This document shows, in pieces, positions 11,243-22,405 of a DNA stretch of 64,000 nt; the stretch's first letter is position 1; each line of letters begins with the position of its first letter. The DNA lies in assembly GCA_023213395.1 (NCBI GenBank), contig CM041465.1, positions 239,017,741 to 239,081,740 of the forward strand. The letters are read 5' to 3'. Both the position numbers and the translations under genes were made by a program. The notes under the pieces were generated by a model. That model was not told where the DNA came from. It searched no databases and saw nothing but the letters and a program-made list of their open reading frames with translations. The DNA comes from Cycas panzhihuaensis (lineage: Eukaryota; Cycadophyta).

Positions 11243-11682
11243 CACGAAGAGAGGAAGAGGTGTGCCTAGACCTCATAAAGGTAGGGGTAGTCACACGCAG
11301 GGTAGGAGATAGGTGACGAAGAGTAGGTCCAAGATCGCCAGGCCTACTAGTAAACTTACTATGGCTCCGAACCAAATGAGCGCAACGGACCGCACACGAC
11401 GGATCGCGCGTGGCAAGGTTGCATACGAGTAAGAGTGGCTCTAGTCTGAGGTAAGGATCTAGAGCGTGAAGAAGAAGTGCCTCTACGAGTGGTTCACCGA
11501 CGTGGGCGCCTACGTGAAACCGCCGGGAGGCCGAGGAGGTAAAATAAATGGTCGGTTTAGGACCAAAGGGCTCGAGCCATCAGAATGAGGAAGAGCGAAT
11601 ATCTGACCGAGATATTCCCCTAAGTGTTCGCGAAACCAGGGTGACACGTCGAGGAGAGGGCCCATACCCCTCGCTATCCGAA
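11243..11682 (+). other. Unexplained block in N where pol would be
   Basis: No gag-pol similarity is visible. On the plus strand a short frame starts at ATG 11362 (MAPNQMSATDRTRRIARGK) and is followed after stops by KKKCLYEWFTDVGAYVKPPG. Around 11585-11640 the bases around GAGATATTCCC resemble the start of the last PMD exon in A (about 4530-4580), so it may be a rearranged piece of the PMD gene. This is a weak assignment. Confidence 0.35.
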
Positions 11683-12240
11683 TCAATCACTCATGGCGCT
11701 TAAGTAACCGTAACCACCCACGCTAATAGGGGCAAACCTAACTAGGTTTGGCTCATGACATGGCATAGGTCGACCGATGAAGGCCTGCCTCCTCAAAACA
11801 AAGGTCCCACTAAGGGGTAACCTCCTCGTGATCACTATCTTCATCATCGAAAACACCGGGCAGTCGGATGAGAGGTGTGAGACTAAGATAGGCTCATGAG
11901 CGACAACTTTAACTTGCCCTTCATGGACAAATTTAAGTTGCCCATCGCGGGAGCAGATCGCCCCATCCGGGTCGAGCCATGGTCCCAACAAGAGGTTGTA
12001 CTCCACATCGACGCCGAGTACAAAGAACTTCGATGTAAACGGTTTTCCTCCTAAGGTGAGGGATAGGGAGACTACCCCGAGGGGACTTCTCGGCCCCATC
12101 ATACCCTTGGCATTTCCAAGGATGACTAAGAGCTACTATGCCTAGCTCCTCGAGCATACGCACAGTATAGATTAACCGAGGAGCCATTATCTACAATGGT
12201 CCTCTTTACGATACAATCAGAGTGTCAATGGTAATGACGA
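11683..12240 (-). pseudogene. Protease remnant of N
   Basis: The segment 12102-11683 reads LGVDVEYNLLLGPWLDPDGAI followed by GQLKFVHEGQVKV, the same pattern as the A, B and D proteases. Upstream, in another frame near 12190, TIVDNGSS gives the active-site region with D-N-G-S rather than the common D-T-G-S. Frames are broken between the two parts. The sequence after VRFAPISVGGYGYLS matches the linker after protease in A, and then stops matching at about 11690, where pol has been lost. Confidence 0.7.
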
Positions 12241-14734
12241 ATCTGCACGTAAAAGCTTCTCCCGCTTGTCGGGAGATGGGAGATCCCTAGGATCAAATGA
12301 GATGACAGTGGCCCATGGGAGGTAGCACCTATCGCATGGATGGAAGCATCTTGTTGGCCAAGAGCTTCAAGAAGAAGAGCACGCTGCTCGTGGCGCTTCT
12401 CAAGACGCCCATCAAGGACATTCCCGCAATGACCAGATAGAGCTCGCCAACGATAGAAAAGGGCTTACCCTTCCCCGTGGGTTGGGTAAGGGCTCCTAAA
12501 GTCGAATCGACCGGCTGATGGGAATAGTCTTGGGAAGCGCAGGAATCTCCCGAGGAACGGCCCTAAGAGGATCAAGGTGAGATGTAGATGAAGAGGCACC
12601 ACCGCTCTTTAGCCTTTTGGGACCCAAGTTAAGGCATATAACCCGGTGGTCTCAAGCAATTGGACAACCTTCTTTCCTCAGAAGTGACCGCTGAAGGTGA
12701 TGGAGCACTACGGCCGTGGAGCGCCAAGGTGAAGGTGACCTTCGCACACCCTTCCCTCTACCATGCGAAGGGCGAGGATCGAGAGATCTATCCCGATTCT
12801 CGACCAGATCTTTGTCGAACATCGCGACCACGCCCCCATGTTTGGGGAACGTCTCTATAAATGGGCCGACGAGATTAGGTCTCGATGTCCGCCGGGGACG
12901 AGTCGCGGGTGTTGTGCCCGAACGCCGCATCGTCATGGAAACACTCCCGCGGATGGAACACCAACTCTTCTCAAGGGAGGATCGGCCTCCTTGCTTGAGA
13001 AGATCGGGTGTTACCCCTTTGGGGGCATCGCATGAGAAGTCTCACGAATGTGTCTATGGGAGGTAGGCGATGAAGGAGGTTGGAGTTTTAACTCCTTCAT
13101 CATGCGCCGAATGAGCGAATGGCGTGGGCAGGATCTAGGGTCCTCTCACGGGTGAGAGGTGGACCAGCGGTCGCCAAGGTGTGGTCTCCTTCACGGAGGA
13201 GGCGCCGCGACGTTGCGAGGGCTTGGGAGGTTTCTTGAGTCCCACCGATCTCAATGGCCTCCAAAGCTAAACACCTCGAGATGGCGAGTCACACGTGGTT
13301 GCCCCCATCTTGAGGATTTCCACATGCACTTCGGGCGGCGCATTGACAAAAGATCCCTCTTCAACCCTCGTGCAATGTGGCCTTGGTGGAATGAAGAAGG
13401 TCGTGAAAGCATCGCACAAAGTCACGCTCATCTCATCGTGACCTTGTTTGAGCGACATAAGCGCTTTCATTCCGCCGAATGGACGGGTTACGCCAAAGTA
13501 GTTGACGAACTCGCCCACCAGTCACCGGAATGAGGAAATCGAATGGGCTGAAGGCAGAGAACCACTTGAGGGCGCCGCCCGCAAGGACCGCGGAAGAGCT
13601 TCATCAAGATATGGTCGTAGGCCCAATAGTCGATGCACGCCATGGAAAAGTCAAGACATGTTCTGGTTGTTCGCGACGAAGTCCCGCCAAATTTGGGGAC
13701 TTCGTGAGGATGAGGCGCAAGTTAGTTCTCAACGCCTCAATGCATAAGGGCGCCGACCTATAGTCCACGAAAGGACGGTCCTCGCTCGGGCTAAGGGATC
13801 GATAACCCAAGAAAGGAACGGATGGGGGTATCGGCCCCATCCCTCCTGAGGAAACACCCTCAGGGAAGGGGGTCCGCGGTAGATGTTCCGGAAAGGAGGC
13901 ACGCCCTCAGGCCGACGCAGCAGCAGGAGTCATACCGACATCGGAACAGAGGATGAGGGACCGTTTTGCCCATATGGACCACCAGAGGTGGCGCGACCCC
14001 ATATGGGTGCAACAGTCCACCCATGACAGGAGATGGTTTCCCTTGCCCGCCCCAAGGTTGTGACGTAGCCCGGGGCACGTGAAAGAGAAGGACCACCAAC
14101 CGTTCGACGACGTAGGAGTGGGTCCTACATGGCTAGCGGTGGCGGGCGCTTAGTAGGGCCTCGAGGCCTACTAGGAATGTGCGCCACGTTCGGTGGCACG
14201 TGCGTTTGGTTTGAACAGGGCATACTAACTCCGAGTTGAGGGAAAGATGCGCCGCGCGCGGGTCCCGAGGAAGTGGGACCACGACTAGGGCGCAACGCCG
14301 CCTTTAGAGCCGGGTAGACACGATAGGACGTGCGCGGCGACGATCAATCGTCAGAGATGACGTGGGCATGGATGAGGAAGACGCCACGCTATGCGTAGCA
14401 TCTCCGTTAACCATCTAGAGGCGTTGGCGGCGAATCGCTCAAAAGTACTGCTAAGCGCCGACCGGCCGGGCGGAGGGGTATCCTCATAGCCATACGAGGT
14501 CGGCGACTTCGAAGTAGGGGATCTCGTGGCGCCTCGTAAGGCTCGCCAGGGGTGGCGTCTCACAGTAGGATCTTCCGCCGCATGAGCCAAGGCTCAAAAT
14601 CTTCGTGGTGGAAATGGTCATCGTGGTAATAGATGGAATCCTCGCCTCACGCGTGGATTCCGGATCCGACGAAGGGAACTCTTGAGTTCCCTCAAGTCAT
14701 GGCATGGTAGGCCCAATCGACGGTAACCTTCCAT
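12241..14734 (-). pseudogene. Gag of element N, frame-broken
   Basis: Structural protein that packages the element RNA. The start is placed at the ATG on the minus strand at 14734, giving MEGY as in A and B. The capsid-like core is recognisable at 13518-13267 (FVNYFGVTRPF, then LMSLKQGHDEM and VHVEILKMGATTCDS). A Cys/His region should lie near 12900-13000. Many one-base shifts, mostly next to CG dinucleotides, prevent a long frame. Plus-strand frames over the same bases (for example 13159-13533) are shadows. Confidence 0.7.
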
Positions 14735-14976
14735 TGCCAAACGGGTTCGACGATGGAATGAAACGCGACGATTGGTCTTCTAACAACGGCAGAAAACCCC
14801 GCAAGCTTGCGAGAACGTCGCATGCAACGCCCGCGAGCGTTGTTAGAAAAGCGAAAAGGAAAAGAAAGGAAAGCACTGCAAACCCGCTGGGGGTTTCCCA
14901 ACTCAACACACAGACTGCGACCCTACCTAAAGGCAAGAGCACCAACACGAAGGGAAGCGGATCTAGCTCCCATCGC

Positions 14977-14995
14977 GCCCCAAAGATGGTCGCCA
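14977..14995 (-). other. Primer-binding site of N
   Basis: Minus-strand TGGCGACCATCTTTGGGGC lies two bases inside the 5' LTR. It matches the PBS of A and B except in the middle. A tRNA with 3' end ...GGTCGCCA would prime here. Confidence 0.7.
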
Positions 14996-14997
14996 AA

Positions 14998-17498
14998 GGA
15001 AACGCTTCTCACGGAATGCGATCCCACGCCTAGCAAAGAGATACAAAACACAACACAACCTGGCTAGACAATGAGGATCTCACCGCGGTCATCCGTGGCG
15101 CCGGAGCGGTACGGATCGCAAGGTGCCTAGTTGCCTGTGTAGCTGCAAGACGAGGCCTTCCTACCCTTCTGATGGCCGGAAGGAAAAGGAACTCAAGGCT
15201 GGCGCTTCTCAAGGTAATGAGAAGGCAACGAGGGCAACAAACTCAACGCAACGGGCGTGAAGTAAGGCATGGGTTGGGAAATACAACGTAAATGGGTCTT
15301 CGTCTCTACGTAATGCAATGTAAAAGAAACTGCAGATGTAAAAGTAAACGTAAAATAAAAGACTATTTCCTTTTTCTTTATATTCCCTTCCTTTACCTAT
15401 TAAGCATGTATAAAAGGCAAGAACGATAAAAGGAAAAACAAAGGAAACGCGAGGAATACCGGATCCCATGGCTGAGGATGAAGTGCGGATCCTCTCTCTA
15501 AGGCCCTTTCCTCTCTCCTCCACGCATGTAACGTCGATTGGAGGCGATGAAGGGGGTACACTTACCTCCCCAAAAGCATGCAAGGACTAAATGAAATAAA
15601 GGAAATGAAAGCAAAGCTCAACTAAAAAAGGAAGAGAAAATACTATATGGGGGCCGACCGACAACGGTCGATCTCGCAATGATTCCTCCAACGCAATCCG
15701 CAAACAATCCCAACAAACGCCTTCCTCTCCGGAGAGAGGCTACGGCACAACAAGATATATGTGTATATGGAAAATGAAATCAACTACGCTTAGAAAATGT
15801 AGTTAAGCATCAACATGTAACGAAAATGAAACAAGGTCATGATAAATATGCGACCGTCAGACACCATAAAACGCACCAAATGGGATTGAGTGTAGCCTCT
15901 GGATGGCTAACTCACCCACTAGAGGTCTCCACGGTATAGGGAAAACAAAGGTTAGCATGCAACAAGGTGAGTCATGTAGTAACAAATTTCCTACACCAAG
16001 AGGGAAACTCAACCCATTTCTCCAAGGCTTCCCTAGTCTGCTTCCTAAGAAAGCACGGTGCTAAAGGGAGAGAGGATAAGGGACTGAACCCTTGGGGAGA
16101 AGGACGGCAATGCGGGGACGGAACCCCGCCTATCTCCCTCAAATCCTCGTGGAAACCCTTTATGCCGGCTAGCTTAGGAAATGGCGAAGGAGGAAGCTAA
16201 GAGGAAGAGGATGGGTTTCAAGGAAATGCAAGAAAATGCACCCAATCTAGGGCAACACTAGAGTAAGCCACAACTAGGTAAGGTTACTTGCATCAAGTGA
16301 CAAAGGAGATCCCAAAGGAAGTTCACGCAAAAGAGGGGGAAGAGCTTGCAAATAGAACAACAAAAAGTATAGAACAATGCACCAACAAGAGACAAGAAAT
16401 ACCTTGAATGAAGGAGAGCATGCATGCATGCACTTGGCCGCTTGGAGCAGCAGCACAAGCAGTGTCTAAGGCTGGTTTTAGTGTCCTTTGCGAGAATGGA
16501 AGGAGGAAGTCTGCAAGATGGGAGCTAGAAGTTGTCCTTTGGAGTAGTCTTTCTTGTGAAGAAATGCTTTGGATCTTTGAGTGTTTGTAAGAGAAGGTGA
16601 AGCTTGTGGTGGAGAGACGTAGGGGGCAGCAATGGCCCTGCCACTCCAGCTGGTAGTAGCCCACTTCACTTCTGCTCAACTGCTGTGCATGAAAATCCTT
16701 AGTTTCTGTGTTTTCCTTTGTCTTTTGGTAGAGAGTTTTTGCTTGGAAGTCTAGAAAAGTGAAGTGAAGAATGAGGCAAATGAATGAAAAAAGAGGTTTT
16801 ATGCCTTGGGCATAGCAAGTGAACGTTGGGGGCCTTGGGCGCCCAATCGTTCGAGCCACGCCATAGCTTCCGAAAAACGCGGCCATCGTCAAGGGTTTCT
16901 TTTTAAATTTTAATAGTCAGTCATGCGGAACTTGGCATCGCTAAGTTTACCGCAGACGACCGGGTACCGGCAAGAACTTTGTGGTACCGCTTAAGTTTGC
17001 ATGACAAACTGAATTTGAAAAAAGAGAAAAAGCAACCTAAAAGTCATAAAATCACTTTTTAAGGTAAGAACAAGGGCTGAACATGAATTAAATCAATCGG
17101 GAAGGCCTGGCGGGGGCAAGTACCCAAAATGGTGCAAAGAGCCCTAACTAAGGGTTAAACCAGGCTTAGGAAGGGTTTGCAACATAAGTGGCACGTGGCA
17201 ATAAGGACAAACAGTCGCGTAAACATCTCGAAGACCATGGAGACATCGTGAGTGGTCAGACGCCATACGGGGTGTCGCATCCGCTTATGGATGCCCCCGC
17301 TGTGAGTCGTCATAGGCTAAGAGGTGCCGTTAGGCACATGCATTATGAACAAGCAGACGAGCAATGCGTGCAGGCAGGCATATGTCAATCAAATTACTCC
17401 AAATTACCTTAGCAATCATAAGTAAGAAAAGTAAGAACATATACCTGCACAAACCTGTGTCGATGCGTCCCGAGTCCATTCCCGATAGCCGGGAAACA
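14998..17498 (-). mobile_element. 5' LTR of element N
   Basis: About 2501 bases. Minus-strand tip at 17498 is TGTTTCCCGGCTATCGGG. It is collinear with the 3' LTR at 7674-10183; AT-rich stretches are nearly identical while CG-rich spots differ by small indels. A 189-codon frame at 16892-16323 lies wholly within the LTR and is accidental. Confidence 0.92.
16923..17003. repeat. Palindromic motif array in N 5' LTR
   Basis: GGCATCGCTAAGTTTACCGC, CCGGGTACCGG and GTGGTACCGCTTAAGTTTGC. It is equivalent to 9611-9693. Confidence 0.65.
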
Positions 17499-17503
17499 CA
17501 TGT
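17499..17503. repeat. Right target site duplication CATGT of element N
   Basis: Perfect copy of 7669-7673. The reverse transcriptase of A resumes directly after it. Confidence 0.95.
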
Positions 17504-18523
17504 CAAGGATTACCCTGATCTTATCATGATCAATCTGAATTCCTTGTTTGGACACGAGGACCCTAAGGAGTTTACCCGAGGTAACGGCAAACACACACTT
17601 GAGCAGATTTAAACTAACGTGATACTTGCGGCATCGTGAGAAGATGGCACGCAAGTCAGATGGATGATGGGCCCTAACATGGGAGAGACCCATCATGTCA
17701 TCCATGAAGACCTCCAATGTGTTATCAATGAGGTCATGGAAAATGAAATGCATGGCTCTTTGGTAAGTAGCACCTGCATTCTTAAGACTAAAGGGCATCA
17801 CCTTATAGGCAAAGGTACCCCAAGGTGTGGTGAAGGCCATCTTATGGCAGTCTTCAGGAGAAATCTGAATTTGGTTATAGCTGGAGAAGCCGTCCATTAG
17901 AGACATGACTTCAAATCCAGTAGTGCGATCAATAATTTGATCGACAAAGAGGAGTGGGAAGTTGTCCTTAGGACAAGCATTATAGATGTCATGGAAATCG
18001 ACACATATATGAATTGCCCCATTCTTTTTGGCAACGGGGACAATATTAGAGACCCATTTAGGGTAGTTAATGGAAGTAATAAGCCCAGCGTCCAAAAGCT
18101 TCTCAATCTTCATCTTAATGGTGACCGAGAGCTTCGGGTGAAGGGGATGCTGCTTCTGGCACACACGGCGGGCACCAGGAATGGTGGTGAGGTTATGAGT
18201 GACAATGAAGGGGTCAATTCCCTTCATGTCATCATAATCCCATGCAAACACGTCTCGAAACTCCTGGAACAGAAGGGAGTACTCCCTTATCTCATCAGGA
18301 GAATACTCCAACCCGACCTTAATGACCTTACCGAGGGCCAAGACTACGTCTTGGATTGCCCCCATGCACATGGAATTGCCCTCCTCGAAGTGGAGAGGGG
18401 CAAGGTCAATAGGACGAGGTGGAATGGGAGACAGGATTGGATCGGCAAGTGTGGATCCAATCACAAGGATCTTCTAGTAACCAAGCTTGTGGTTACCAGA
18501 AGGCAAGTTGGATGTAAAGCCTG
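17504..18523 (-). pseudogene. Reverse transcriptase (element A), split by N
   Basis: Copies element RNA into DNA. A 351-codon open stretch (18464 downwards) begins with the linker FRDVFAWDYDDMKGID, then KWVSNIVPVAKKNG, ACPKDNFPL, the first catalytic block LMDGFSSYNQIQI, FTTPWGTFAYKVMPF, AGATYQRAM and the catalytic box EVFMDDMMGLS near residue 255, so the usual Y of YxDD is F here. The frame is open until it reads into the LTR of N at 17498, which adds foreign residues. The rest of the domain lies on the other side of N, up to 7673. It is the best-preserved pol segment in the window. Confidence 0.92.
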
Positions 18524-19585
18524 CTAGGTGCTCAAGCAGAGCTTTATCATCCTTAAAGTAATCCACCCCATGGATGACCTTACTTCAAGTAGAGGAAGTA
18601 CTAGAGGGAGTGGAAGTAACAAGACTGTGATGGTCATCAGGTTGCTCAACTTCCTCGTGAGACTCTGAAGGAGAGTCAGAAGGAGGCTCCTCAGAAGGAG
18701 CGAAAGGCAGCTCTTCGAAGCCATCACCTACTGCGAGTAATGAAGGAGAAGAACTGACGATGGATGGGTCAACATAAGCGATGACATATGACATGCAGGA
18801 GTGGTTAGCCTCACTAACAAAAGAGGTTCTAGATGGGGATCTAGAACGAGATGGGTATGGCCTACTAGCGAGGAGGAAAGAGATGGGATGAAGATAATCC
18901 TCGTCCTCGTCATGTGACTCATCATCACCAAACGAAGCGAGGTACCCGTAACTCCCAACACCAATAGGGGCAAACCACATGAGACTAGGAGAAGAAGATA
19001 TGGGATCTTCTTCAAATGGGTTAGGTATGCCAATAGAGCAAGCCGAGGCATGTGTAGAGGGACCTCAGTTTGCCAAACTGGTAGAATGAGTTTGTTTGGT
19101 AAATGGGCATTCGCAAGGAATCACTCTCATCCGCCCATCATGGATGAATTTAAGTTGTCCCCAAAGAGTCGAGCGTATGGCTCCCATTTGGTTGAGCCAT
19201 AGACAACCTAGAAGGAGGTTGTAGTCAACATTAATGTTGAGGACTACAACATCGACAAGAATAGTCTTGACCTCAAGGGTGAGCAGAATTACGACAGACC
19301 CCAAGGGGGTCTTCTTGCTACTATCATAACCTTAGCATTGCCATGGAATAGGTTCCAAGGCAGAAATACCAAGCTCTTGCATGACACATAAGGGTATGGC
19401 ATTGACAGAAGAACCGTTGTCAACAATAGTCCTTCGAAGGGTACAATCGGGTGTATCGATAGTGATAGTGAATGGGAAATTCCACTAACATTCCCTTTCA
19501 CCGACGGGAGGAAGATCCTTAGGATCAAATGAAATAACGGGTCTACAACTTTAGGTAATACCCAAAGCATGGATAGGCACGTCAC
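18524..19585 (-). pseudogene. Protease and protease-RT linker (element A)
   Basis: Aspartic protease that would cleave the polyprotein. The active-site region reads RRTIVDNGSSVNAIP near 19420 in one frame, and the flap-to-end part reads DYNLLLGCLWLNQMGAI and GQLKFIHDGRMRVIP at 19304-19065 in another, so a frameshift lies between. The linker at 18980-18524 is acidic and serine-rich (DDESHDEDEDYLHPI) with no known domain. The D-N-G-S box is also seen in B and N. Confidence 0.75.
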
Positions 19586-22138
19586 TCCATCCTAAAGCAT
19601 CCAGGAGGAGGGCCCGCTACTGGGGACAACTCCTCTAAACGTCCATCAAGGACATTCCTGCGGCAACAGTATGAAGCTTGTCCATGATGCAGAAGAGCTT
19701 ACCCTTCGCGGTAGGCTGGGTAAGTGCCCTTCAGAAATCATAACAACCTGGGTGTATAGGAATAGCCTTGGGAAAGAGAGGTATTTCCGGAGGAAGGTTC
19801 TCTGGAAGAAGGTCGAAAGGAGCAGAAGAAGAAGAAGCTCCCGCTGCTTCCTTGGCGTCCTGAAACCGCGTAAGGGCATAAGAAGGAGTTGCTTCAAGCA
19901 ACTGGATCACCTTCTTCCCCTTGTTCTAGGGCTGTGAAGGTGATGGGGTATGACTGCTAAGGGAACGAGAGGAAGAGGATGAGTTTCGTGCACCCTTCCC
20001 TTTATTTTGGGAAGGAGGGGAATCAGGCGATCTTCCTCAGTTCTGATTATTCTTAGTTTGGGTGTTGCGATCGCGTTCCCCATGTTTAGGGAATGGATCC
20101 TTCTGAACTAGTTGGTCTAAATTAGGCCTTGAGGCCTGTTTGGAGGAACAGTCGCATCGAGGGGCATCCTTAGGATGCTGGGCCCTACAACACGAATCAT
20201 CATGGAAGCACACCCCATGAATGGAGTACCACTTCTTCTCAAGTGCAGGATCTAACCTTCTCACTTGAGAGGATTGGGAATTTCTATTCTTAGGGAGAGG
20301 AGCTTGAGTTGTTTGTTGGACTTGTTTATTGGATGTATGAGATGAAGGAGCCTGAAGCTTGAGCTCCTTCATCGTACGCTTGAACGAGCATATGGATGAT
20401 GTGAGAGGGTCTAAAGTCCTCTCAGTCGGGTGAGAGCAAGACTGGGTAAGTTGTGAAGGTTTGGTATCTTTGGTTGAAGGTGGTGCCTCACGTCGTTGTG
20501 AGGGCTTAAGAGGTTTCTTAAGACTGGCTTGGATTTTAATAGCCTCCAACACCAAACACTTGGTGATTGTGGAGTTGCATGTGGTTGCCCCCATTTTAAG
20601 GACTTCCACATGTACTTTGGGACAAAGTGTATTGATAAAGATATCTCACTTTAACTCCTCGGGCAATGTTGTCTTAGTGGAGTGAAGCAAGTCATGAAAT
20701 TACTGCACAAAGTCATGATTCATTTCATCGTGACCTTATTTGAGCGAAAGGAGCGATTTCATTCCGCTCTTGAATGGACGGGCTACATCAAAATAGTTGA
20801 TAAACTTGTCCACCAATTACCAGAACGAATGGATAAAATGGGTAGGGAGACAATAAAACCACTTAAGGGCGTCACCCTGCAAGGATCACGTGAACAATTT
20901 CAATAAAATATGGTCGTAAGCCCAGTAATCGATGCATGCCATAGAAAGCTACACACATGCTCCGCTGGGTCTTGCGACGAAGTTCTATTGAATCTAGGAA
21001 CTTCGAGGGGATGAGGCAGCAGATTAGTTCTTAATGCCTCAATGGATAGAGGTGTTGACCTAAAGTCCATGAAGGGTGGTGCCATACCCATAGGGTCAAC
21101 AAATGACGTAGTGGGTAGTGAACAAGGAACGGATGGGGGTGGCATACCCATCCCTCCTTGAGGAAACACCCCCTACTAGGAAGGGACTTGGGGGTAGGTG
21201 CCTTGGAAGGGAGTCGGGTTCCCTTGCGAAGGCACGGCAAAAGGAATTGCACTAGATGATGGAAAAGACGGATGCGGAACTAAGTTTTGCCCATATGGGC
21301 CACCTATAGGTGGGGCGACCCCATATGGGTGTAGCAGATCCACTCCATAAGCTTGGAGATGGCTTCCTCTACCCTGCCCCTAAGGTTAAGAAGCATACCC
21401 TAGGGGAATGTAGAAAAAAGCACCAACATGTTGGTTTTGAGGGTGTATGGGAGCGGGTCCCACATGACTAATAGCGGAAAGGTTAGTAGGACCGACAGGC
21501 CTACTAGGAAAGGTATGTGCCACATTAGGGGATGGCACATTAGTTTGGCTAGGGATGGGTATGCTAACCTTCAACTGGGGGAAAGTCATACCATGGGAAG
21601 ATCCTGAAACACTAGGACCTTGGTGAGAAACGGAAGGTGCAACATGTGCCGCCACTACAGGAATAGGAAAGGAGCGGGATACATCCATAGGTATAAAGGG
21701 ATTGGTTGTCAAAGGAAGAGTAGATGAGGATGAGACAAGCGGGGGAGGAGCGAAAGAAGAAGAGGCTCCTCTGTGAAGAGCACCCTCAAACCATCCAAGA
21801 CGCATTTGGAAGCGTCCCACGTAGTGACACTCGTTGGGAGCTTCAACTACATCGATAGGAGGGGTTCCTACATACTCGTAAGAGGTAGTTGGGACCTCAA
21901 ACGAAGTAGCTCCCTTGGGATGCTCCTTATAAGAGTCACCGATTGAGTGGTAAGTCTTAAGAGAAATAGATCCTTCTACTATATGAATAGGGGGATGGAT
22001 GCTGAGCGAGTGATGTTGGTCACTGGGGTAGTAAAGGGGGTCATCACCCTCCTGGGTGGACCCCAGAATAGAGGAAGGAAAATCATAGGTTTCTAAAGTT
22101 GAGGTGTGGTAGACCCAATCAAAAGAGTATCCCTCCAT
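19586..22138 (-). pseudogene. Gag (element A), frame-broken
   Basis: Start chosen at the ATG at 22138 (MEGYSFDWVYH), which B, N and E share. Open to 21386 as a 250-residue Ser/Pro-rich N-terminal part ending HVGAFFYIPLGYAS. The capsid region follows with AEHVCSFLWHASI near 20960 and a DALKWF-type block near 20880, the hallmark of the plant retrotransposon gag domain. The piece 20609-20037 ends with a Cys/His region (YSIHGVCFHDDSCCRAQHPKD) and basic residues, likely RNA-binding. Stops and shifts between pieces abolish the full protein. Confidence 0.8.
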
Positions 22139-22385
22139 CGTCAAATCAGAATCTTACAAAGGAAGAGGGCGATACTAGGGGTCTTCTAATAATGGAGGTA
22201 GACCATGTAAGCGACGAGAAAAGTGTTGCATGCAAGGTCAACCAACAATGTTAGAAAAAAGAAAAGGCGGTAAAGGCACACACGTTGGGGGCTACCCAAC
22301 GAAGAGATCGAAGTAGGTAGAAAAATGACCACAAAAAGGTAGCAAAACCAATGGAAGAGAGCTGAAACTAGCTCCCTTACTAGTA
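22139..22385 (-). other. 5' leader of element A
   Basis: About 250 bases between PBS and gag start. The equivalent leaders in B (36292-36538) and E (61471-61707) align along their whole length, with a shared GTTGGG...CCCCAAC patch. No coding signal. Confidence 0.6.
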
Positions 22386-22404
22386 GTCCCCAGTATGGTC
22401 GCCA
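22386..22404 (-). other. Primer-binding site of element A
   Basis: Minus-strand TGGCGACCATACTGGGGAC, one base inside the LTR end at 22406. Near-identical sites are at 36539-36557 (B), 55213-55231 (D) and 61452-61470 (E). Confidence 0.8.
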
Positions 22405-22405
22405 A

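Larger units (their letters stand above)
7674..17498 (-). mobile_element. Element N, complete non-autonomous LTR retrotransposon (gag-protease only)
   Basis: Begins TGAAACG and ends GAAACA, with TG/CA tips, LTRs of about 2.5 kb at each end, a PBS next to the inner edge of the 5' LTR and a perfect CATGT duplication. The 4.8-kb interior keeps gag and a protease remnant but lacks reverse transcriptase, RNase H, integrase and most or all of the PMD gene. This matches the TR-GAG class of plant non-autonomous elements, which would need proteins from an autonomous relative such as A or B. It has many more CG dinucleotides than its host, which suggests a recent arrival, yet its LTRs differ by many small indels (see findings). 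Confidence 0.9.

Noticed and set aside
16323-16892. 189-codon minus-strand frame
   Set aside because: Lies entirely inside the N 5' LTR, is broken in the 3' LTR copy and has no domain signature.
17937-18527. 196-codon plus-strand frame
   Set aside because: Shadow of the reverse transcriptase of A on the other strand.
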